From: an uncultured Bacilli bacterium
GTDB taxonomy: Bacteria; Bacillota_I; Bacilli_A; RF39; UBA660
DNA length: 46,046 nucleotides
Direction: 5' to 3'
NCBI GenBank assembly: GCA_934097085.1
Contig: CAKONK010000011.1
Span: 1-46,046, forward strand
Both the position numbers and the translations under genes were made by a program. Under the pieces are notes generated by a model that was not told the DNA's origin, made no database searches, and saw only the letters and a list, made by a program, of their open reading frames with translations. Shown piece by piece: positions 41,295 through 46,046 of this stretch (within the stretch, counting starts at the first letter, position 1; each line of letters starts with the position of its first letter).

Positions 41295-42108
41295 AATTTT
41301 ATACACAATAAATAAATATTTACTCGGAGGATTTTTTTTAGCATATTATAGACCAAAATTTGAAAATAAACATTTAGTGCCAAAGGATGGCCCAATAATA
41401 TTATGTGGGAACCATGTTCATTTATTTGATCAATGTTTGCCAATATTATCTACGAAAAGAATGCTTCATTATATGGCAAAAAAGGAATACTTTGATAGCC
41501 CATTTGCTTTCTTTTTTAAAGCCAGTGGTTGCATTCCGGTTGATAGAAGTATTCATGATGATAATGCCAAGTCATCAGCAATTGAGGTATTAAATGAGGG
41601 CTATGCTTTAGGTATTTATCCCGAGGGAACAAGAAATAGTCTTGCATGTAAAAACGATAAATTAAAAGAAATATATGAATTTGTAAACGGAGAAATTCCT
41701 TTTAAAAAGTTTAAAAAAATTATGAAAAAGGATATGGTAAAAGTATCACAAACTGATTTACTTTTAAAACTACTTTCAGAAAATAAAATTACTAAAGAAG
41801 ATATTAAAAATAATATTTATAGAGTTAATGAATATCTTTTAGAACTTGAAAGTGCAAATATTATTACAAGTAATGAATATTACGATAGTTTACTACTTCC
41901 TTTAAAGTATGGAGCTGTATCAATGGCGCAAAAAACCGGGGCTATTGTTGTACCTTATGCAATAACTGGAAAATATAGATTTTCTAAAAATAATTTAAAA
42001 GTAACATTTTTAAAACCTTTTACAGTTGCCTCAACTGATGATTTAACTGAAAAAAATAATCAATTATCCACTGAAATAAAAGATGAATTATTAAAATATA
42101 GCAAGTAA
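41278..42108 (+). CDS. PlsC-like acyltransferase with internal insertion (second)
   Basis: A 276-residue PlsC relative: GNHVHLFD (HX4D), GCIPVDR and YPEGTRNS motifs in the first half. About 75 residues of charged helical sequence (roughly residues 122-200) separate the EGT block from PLKYGAVSMA, which normally follows within about 15. That makes it larger than its neighbour. ATG with GGAGGG upstream, overlapping the previous gene by 17 bases. Last gene of the operon; it converges with the minus-strand gene at 42121. Confidence 0.88.
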   Translation: MKEKHKILYTINKYLLGGFFLAYYRPKFENKHLVPKDGPIILCGNHVHLFDQCLPILSTKRMLHYMAKKEYFDSPFAFFFKASGCIPVDRSIHDDNAKSSAIEVLNEGYALGIYPEGTRNSLACKNDKLKEIYEFVNGEIPFKKFKKIMKKDMVKVSQTDLLLKLLSENKITKEDIKNNIYRVNEYLLELESANIITSNEYYDSLLLPLKYGAVSMAQKTGAIVVPYAITGKYRFSKNNLKVTFLKPFTVASTDDLTEKNNQLSTEIKDELLKYSK

Positions 42109-42120
42109 TTGTTATATTTT

Positions 42121-42747
42121 TTATATTAAGTAGGAAATATCAAATCCAATATAAACTAAAATTGCAATTGCAATAGTTTTGGAGTACATTAAATTTGTTT
42201 CATTTGTATTTAGATGATATAAATTATATTCATATTCAAAAGTTTTATTAAATCTATCAATTTCATATGTACCTTTATTTCCAATAGTAATGATATTTTT
42301 ATATTTTTTTCTAAATATTTTACTATATTTTTCATCATTATTTAATACTAAAACCTCTTTAACTTTTTTAATTTCCTTTAAAACATATTTAGTGTCATCT
42401 CCAATAAATGAACAAATACTCATTATATTATAGCTAAACCCCTTTAATAAATTATTTTTAATATGACTATTATTTATACATATTATTAGATATTTAACAT
42501 CTTTTTCTTTTGCATTTTTTAATATGTTATTTATAATTTCATAATTTAAATTATTATTTAACTTATAATATTTTTTATTTATATAATAACCATTATTTTT
42601 AAGAAGTAATACCTTTTCATTACTTTTAATTAGATTTTTATATACAATATGAGCAATTTCATTTTTATATTTGTAGCCCATAATTAATATAATTTTAAAA
42701 TTTTTAGCAAGTTTTTTATTCTCTTTTATTAATTTTTTATCTATCAA
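42121..42747 (-). CDS. Decayed MurE-like Mur-ligase central domain (probable pseudoenzyme)
   Basis: A 208-residue protein that reads like the central domain of MurE-type ligases without its catalytic parts: NNGYYINKKYYKLNN, VKYLIICINNSHI (where MurE has SSHAL), LKGFSYNIMSICSFIGDDTKY (where MurE has FDIAIFTNLxxDHLDYH), EVLVLNNDEKYS and a closing AIAILVYIGFD. The ATP loop GTNGKTT is replaced by GYKYKNE, and the N- and C-terminal domains are absent. TTG 42747 is the likely start, six bases after AAGGTG; GTG 42756 lies in the ribosome site. It is divergent from mraY. Confidence 0.6.
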   Translation of the reverse strand: MIDKKLIKENKKLAKNFKIILIMGYKYKNEIAHIVYKNLIKSNEKVLLLKNNGYYINKKYYKLNNNLNYEIINNILKNAKEKDVKYLIICINNSHIKNNLLKGFSYNIMSICSFIGDDTKYVLKEIKKVKEVLVLNNDEKYSKIFRKKYKNIITIGNKGTYEIDRFNKTFEYEYNLYHLNTNETNLMYSKTIAIAILVYIGFDISYLI

Positions 42748-42852
42748 AATAATCACCTTAATAAATTATAGTGAAAAGAAAGTGTAAAATTACACAAAAA
42801 ATAAAGTTTTTTATTTATTTTTAAGGTATAATATGTATAAAGGTGATGTAGT

Positions 42853-43845
42853 ATGTTAATACTTGCTAAAGCTGCAATGGCTTTAATGCTAGGTTTTGTT
42901 TGTGCAATTATATGTGGAGTTATTCTTATTCCATTTTTAAAAAAGTTTCATATTGGTCAAAGTGTAAGTGATACAATATCTGAAAGACATAAGTTAAAAG
43001 AGGGTACTCCAACTATGGGAGGAATAATATTTATAATTCCGGTTATACTTGGTTTAATATATTTATTTATTACGAAAAGCATTTCTTCGAGTTATAATTT
43101 AGCAATACTTTTATTTGTATTTCTTTCTTATGCACTTCTTGGTTTTGTTGATGACTATCTAAAGGTAAAAAAGCATAATAATGGTGGACTTTCTATAGTA
43201 ACTAAATTTATGTGTCAAATGTTTATTGCTTTAGTTTTCTTCTTTCTATTTATGAAAAGTGGGGGAAGTACAACTTTAAGATTTTCTTTATTACACGTTA
43301 ATATTCCTTTAGGGTGGACATTTGGTTTATTTATTTTCTTACTTCTTGTTGGTATGGCTAATGCAGTAAATATTTCAGATGGTCTTGATGGTTTGTGTGG
43401 AGGTCTTTCCGCAATTGCATTTCTTGCTTATGGTATAATTGCTTGGAATTGTGGTTGGCTTGAGGGATATCAAGAAATTGCCATTTTCTCATTTATCTTA
43501 GTGGGTGCTTTAATAGGATTTTTAATGTATAATTCACATCCCGCTAAAGTGTTTATGGGAGACCTTGGTTCACTTTCTTTAGGTGGGGCTCTTGCTACTA
43601 TTGCAATATTAACTAGACATGAACTTTCTTTATTTTTAATTGGTGGTGTATTCATTATTGAGGCAGCTTCTTCATTAATTCAAATTATTGCTATTAGAAA
43701 GTTTAATAAAAAGATATTTAAAAAAGCACCACTTCATCATCATTTCGAGGAATTAAATTGGGAAGAAACCGATATTGTTAAATTATTTTGGACTGTTGGC
43801 TTAATATTTGCTATGATAGCAATAACTTATGGTGTATGGTTATAA
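42853..43845 (+). CDS. mraY: Phospho-N-acetylmuramoyl-pentapeptide transferase
   Basis: A 330-residue polytopic enzyme making lipid I from UDP-MurNAc-pentapeptide and undecaprenyl phosphate. It has about ten membrane helices, the catalytic FVDDYLK (D100-D101), NISDGLDGLCGG, MGDLGSLSLGG and the LHHHFEE histidine motif. ATG with AGGTGATG upstream; TATAAT at 42827-42832. Unlike in many Bacilli it is not inside a mur/fts cluster; its neighbours are the MurE-like remnant and the FemAB transferase. Complete and surely functional. Confidence 0.97.
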   Translation: MLILAKAAMALMLGFVCAIICGVILIPFLKKFHIGQSVSDTISERHKLKEGTPTMGGIIFIIPVILGLIYLFITKSISSSYNLAILLFVFLSYALLGFVDDYLKVKKHNNGGLSIVTKFMCQMFIALVFFFLFMKSGGSTTLRFSLLHVNIPLGWTFGLFIFLLLVGMANAVNISDGLDGLCGGLSAIAFLAYGIIAWNCGWLEGYQEIAIFSFILVGALIGFLMYNSHPAKVFMGDLGSLSLGGALATIAILTRHELSLFLIGGVFIIEAASSLIQIIAIRKFNKKIFKKAPLHHHFEELNWEETDIVKLFWTVGLIFAMIAITYGVWL

Positions 43846-43867
43846 AGATTACGAAAGTAATCTTTTT
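43844..43867 (+). terminator. Terminator of mraY
   Basis: Stem AAAGATTAC (43844-43852) / GTAATCTTT (43857-43865) with GAAA tetraloop and T run. Confidence 0.92.
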
Positions 43868-43873
43868 ATTTAA

Positions 43874-43900
43874 CAAAAAAAGAAGAATCATTTTCTTCTT
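43874..43900 (-). terminator. Terminator of the FemAB gene
   Basis: Minus-strand stem AAGAAGAA (43900-43893) / TTCTTCTT (43887-43880) followed by U run (43879-43874). It overlaps the last codons and the TGA stop. Confidence 0.65.
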
Positions 43901-45120
43901 AATTTACGATATATTTTTAACATAATAGGAAGCATTTTATTAATAAATGGTTTATTAACTATATCATATTCACCTACAAATTCCGTGTAGGTACCACCCA
44001 TTTTTCTTTTGTATTCGTGTATTCCGTTATAATTTTTTTCTTTTGTACCAGGATCACCACATGTACCAAATAAATCTAAAAATTCACAGTTTTTTTCACT
44101 TGCTATTTTCATAGCTTCATAATATGAACGATTAACTGCAAAAGTATATGTTGCAAGACTATTATTTCCAATGTATAATGTCCACATTTGATTATTAATT
44201 ATAGGACAAATAAGTATTAGCGAAACTATTCCATTTTCATTTCCTTTATATTCAGAAAATACCTCAATATCTTTTTTTAATCTTGCAATAATATTATTAG
44301 TATCAGCCATTTTCTTTTCAGGTATTTCTTTGTTTGCCACTTTTGTTTCTAAATCTTTTAACTCATCTTCAGCTTTTTTAAGGAGCTTATCAGGATAAAT
44401 TTTAATTGTTATATTTATACTTTTTCCACCTTGAGTCATAAACTTATCATAATCTTCATAAAACTTTTTAGGGTAACCATTAAAGTTATCTCTATTAGCA
44501 ATATCTTTCATTAAATTATAAAAAGTATCATTATTATAATCGTTTGTTATTTCTAAATCATAGTTATAACTTCTTTTTATTGTTTTTAAATAAGTTTTAT
44601 TCATACTTTTTTCTATTTCTTCAATAGGTTTTTTAGTATCAATCCTAAATGTAAATCTAGGTTGATTTGCTTCGAATAATTTTGTATAACCTTTAAAACT
44701 ATATCCTAGCTCTAATAAATAATCATGAAACCATTCATTATTAATACCCTCTTTTAAAGGCTGGGCTTTTTCATCTAATGTATGAAGGACAACTCCTGGG
44801 TCCATCTTAAAGTATATACCGTTATTTTCTTTTAAGTAAGATTTTATTGCTACAGAAAATTCTTTAATTAATGATTTATCATTAAAATCTAATACTGGTC
44901 CTCTTGGTGCATAATAATATTTTAATTTAAAGGGCATTTCTTTTACAAAACATAAACAAATACCTTTTAAGTTATCATTATCTTTTAAACCTAGATATAA
45001 TGGCTTTAAACCTTTACCTTTACAGGCTTCTCCCCATTCATAACACTGCATAAAATGTGTATAACTTGATTTATCAAAAAAATCCTTGTATTCTTTTTCA
45101 TTTATTTCAACTATTTTCAT
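43888..45120 (-). CDS. FemAB-family aminoacyltransferase
   Basis: A 410-residue tRNA-dependent enzyme that adds amino acids to lipid II to build the peptidoglycan interpeptide bridge (FemX/FemA/MurM family). Two GNAT-like halves are separated by a coiled-coil insert (about 240-285, KKAEDELKDLETKVANKEI), as in FemA. Typical motifs: THFMQCYEWGEACKGKG, YYYAPRGPVLDF, YPKKFYEDY and the ending NGIHEYKRKMGGTYTEFVG. Start ATG 45120; stop TGA. Which amino acid it transfers cannot be read from the sequence. Confidence 0.92.
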   Translation of the reverse strand: MKIVEINEKEYKDFFDKSSYTHFMQCYEWGEACKGKGLKPLYLGLKDNDNLKGICLCFVKEMPFKLKYYYAPRGPVLDFNDKSLIKEFSVAIKSYLKENNGIYFKMDPGVVLHTLDEKAQPLKEGINNEWFHDYLLELGYSFKGYTKLFEANQPRFTFRIDTKKPIEEIEKSMNKTYLKTIKRSYNYDLEITNDYNNDTFYNLMKDIANRDNFNGYPKKFYEDYDKFMTQGGKSINITIKIYPDKLLKKAEDELKDLETKVANKEIPEKKMADTNNIIARLKKDIEVFSEYKGNENGIVSLILICPIINNQMWTLYIGNNSLATYTFAVNRSYYEAMKIASEKNCEFLDLFGTCGDPGTKEKNYNGIHEYKRKMGGTYTEFVGEYDIVNKPFINKMLPIMLKIYRKLRRK

Positions 45121-45173
45121 AAATACCTCTATAAAATATTATAACAAATTTTTTTTGTTTTTATAGATTAAAG

Positions 45174-45202
45174 TTGACTATTTTAGAAAAAATTATTAAT
45201 AT
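45174..45202 (+). promoter_or_regulatory. Promoter of the RNase Z-like gene
   Basis: TTGACT (45174-45179), 17-base spacer, TAATAT (45197-45202), then GAGG before ATG 45221. Confidence 0.65.
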
Positions 45203-45220
45203 TTACTTATGAGGTAAAAA

Positions 45221-45934
45221 ATGAATATAAAATTTATAGGTACAGGTTCTATGATATCAAATGATAATCAGGCAGCATATTTAGTAAATGATAATATAAT
45301 GGTTGATTTTCCCCAGGGAACAATGAAAATACTAAAAAGAAATAATTTAAATGAGCAAATTAAATATATCTTTATAACTCATACTCACGCAGATCACTTT
45401 TTTGATTTACCATTTATAATATTAGACTTTTATCAAAGAAAACAAAAGTTAAATATTGTTATATGTAAAAAAGATAGGAAGAAAGTTTTAAAACTATTAA
45501 AACTCGGTTTTCCAGGATTATTTTATGAATTTTTACTTAATAAAACAATTAATTTTATTGATAATAAAAAAGTAATTAAAATTGATAATTTAACTATTTC
45601 TAGTTATAAAACAGTTCACGGTGTAATGAAAAATTGTTATGGTTATGTATTTAAATATAATGATAAAAAAATTGTTTTTACTGGAGACACCACAATATGT
45701 GATAATTTGCTTTATTATATTATAGATGCAGATTATTTAATTTGTGATGCCACTAATAAAATAGGTAATAATTTTCATTTAGGCGTAGATGATATAAAGC
45801 AATTTTTAAACGAATATAAAAATTTAAAGATTATTCCCTCACATATGGGTAAAAATTCTAAAAAAGAACTTTTAGAAATTAAAAATCAAAACCTTATTAT
45901 TAAAGAAGATATGGAAGATTTAATAGTTCACTAA
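45221..45934 (+). CDS. RNase Z-like metallo-beta-lactamase-fold hydrolase
   Basis: A 237-residue MBL-fold protein: FIGTGSM start, zinc motif THTHADH (H54, H56, D58, H59), a further His in KTVHGVM, FTGDTTICDN (Asp ligand) and PSHMG near the end. All zinc ligands are present. It is shorter than tRNase Z (about 300) and lacks the exosite arm, so it may be another phosphodiesterase of the family. ATG with GAGG upstream and its own promoter. The remaining 45935-46001 is A/T-rich with no feature seen. Confidence 0.85.
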   Translation: MNIKFIGTGSMISNDNQAAYLVNDNIMVDFPQGTMKILKRNNLNEQIKYIFITHTHADHFFDLPFIILDFYQRKQKLNIVICKKDRKKVLKLLKLGFPGLFYEFLLNKTINFIDNKKVIKIDNLTISSYKTVHGVMKNCYGYVFKYNDKKIVFTGDTTICDNLLYYIIDADYLICDATNKIGNNFHLGVDDIKQFLNEYKNLKIIPSHMGKNSKKELLEIKNQNLIIKEDMEDLIVH

Positions 45935-46001
45935 ACTATTATTTTTTTTATAAATAATTAATAAATTAAAAAATTATACAAAAACCCCGCAACACCAGTA
46001 T

Positions 46002-46046
46002 TTACCTTGTTCGTTTTTTCGCAAATGTTACGCATTTAGGAAAAAT
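46002..46046 (-). CDS. C-terminal end of a minus-strand frame cut by the window edge
   Basis: Fourteen codons (PKCVTFAKKRTR before TAA 46002-46004) run in from the right edge on the minus strand. The local base mix is less AT-rich than its surroundings, with a CCCCGC block at 45984-45990, which may signal a different origin. Too short to assign. Confidence 0.2.
   Translation of the reverse strand: MFPKCVTFAKKRTR

Noticed and set aside
1..46046. Mycoplasma-type code (TGA as Trp)
   Set aside because: TGA serves as stop for the wall hydrolase, an ABC ATPase and the FemAB gene, and Trp is always TGG.
1..46046. CRISPR array or insertion sequence
   Set aside because: No regularly spaced repeats with spacers and no transposase frame were seen.

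Overview
The window is very AT-rich. TGA is used as a stop (for example at 20214-20216 and 26776-26778) and Trp is TGG, so the standard bacterial code applies. Strong AGGAGG ribosome sites, walled-cell genes (mraY, FemAB-type transferase, L,D-transpeptidase, UgtP-like glycosyltransferase), a CiaRH-like two-component system and a Gram-positive type IV secretion locus point to an uncultured low-GC, gut-type member of the Bacillota (Bacilli/RF39-like). It is not a wall-less mollicute. The taxon is inferred, not proven.

Layout. (1) 1-6456: right end of an integrated conjugative or mobilizable element. Eight tightly packed genes (MPNW-type Api92-like protein, unknown, STRARIG-type protein, DUF4314 protein, unknown, ArdC-like antirestriction protein, excisionase-like HTH, tyrosine integrase) end at a 3' fragment of tRNA-Trp (6413-6456) that marks attR. 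Six of the eight genes appear to start with ATA or ATT instead of ATG/GTG/TTG; two of them are confirmed by known protein N-termini (M)PNW and (M)STRARIG. (2) 6457-10766: ordinary chromosomal genes (unknown, DHH phosphoesterase, Cys-rich surface protein with an InlB-type repeat, pentapeptide-repeat protein, small proteins). (3) 10796-23375: a type IV secretion locus: two VirB2-like pilin candidates, VirB6-like channel, PrgI/VirB3-like, a VirB4 ATPase encoded as two adjacent genes, a metallopeptidase, a two-domain wall hydrolase, an anchored ectodomain protein and a VirD4 coupling protein; no relaxase is visible. (4) 23420-29022: rhodanese, TVP38/DedA-like membrane protein, L,D-transpeptidase, and a TetR-ABC transporter operon. 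(5) 29053-35123 (mostly minus): a redox-dead thioredoxin-fold protein, HtrA protease, a CiaRH-like two-component system, then UgtP-like and PlsC-like lipid enzymes. Three copies of TTTAAG-N5-TTTAAG-N10-(-10) precede the thioredoxin-fold gene, htrA and the regulator operon. (6) 35296-37989: an accessory islet with a roughly 173 bp direct repeat, a truncated KilA-N gene, a nuclease-like unknown, a partial inverted copy of tRNA-Gly, and tRNA-Gly itself. (7) 38134-46046: a lipid-activation operon (E2-like acyltransferase, acyl-CoA synthetase, two PlsC proteins), a decayed MurE-like protein next to mraY, a FemAB transferase and a RNase Z-like metallo-beta-lactamase.

The strongest candidates for undescribed biology are the systematic AUA/AUU initiation in the mobile element, the self-contained CiaR-type regulon, and the MurE-like pseudoenzyme beside mraY.
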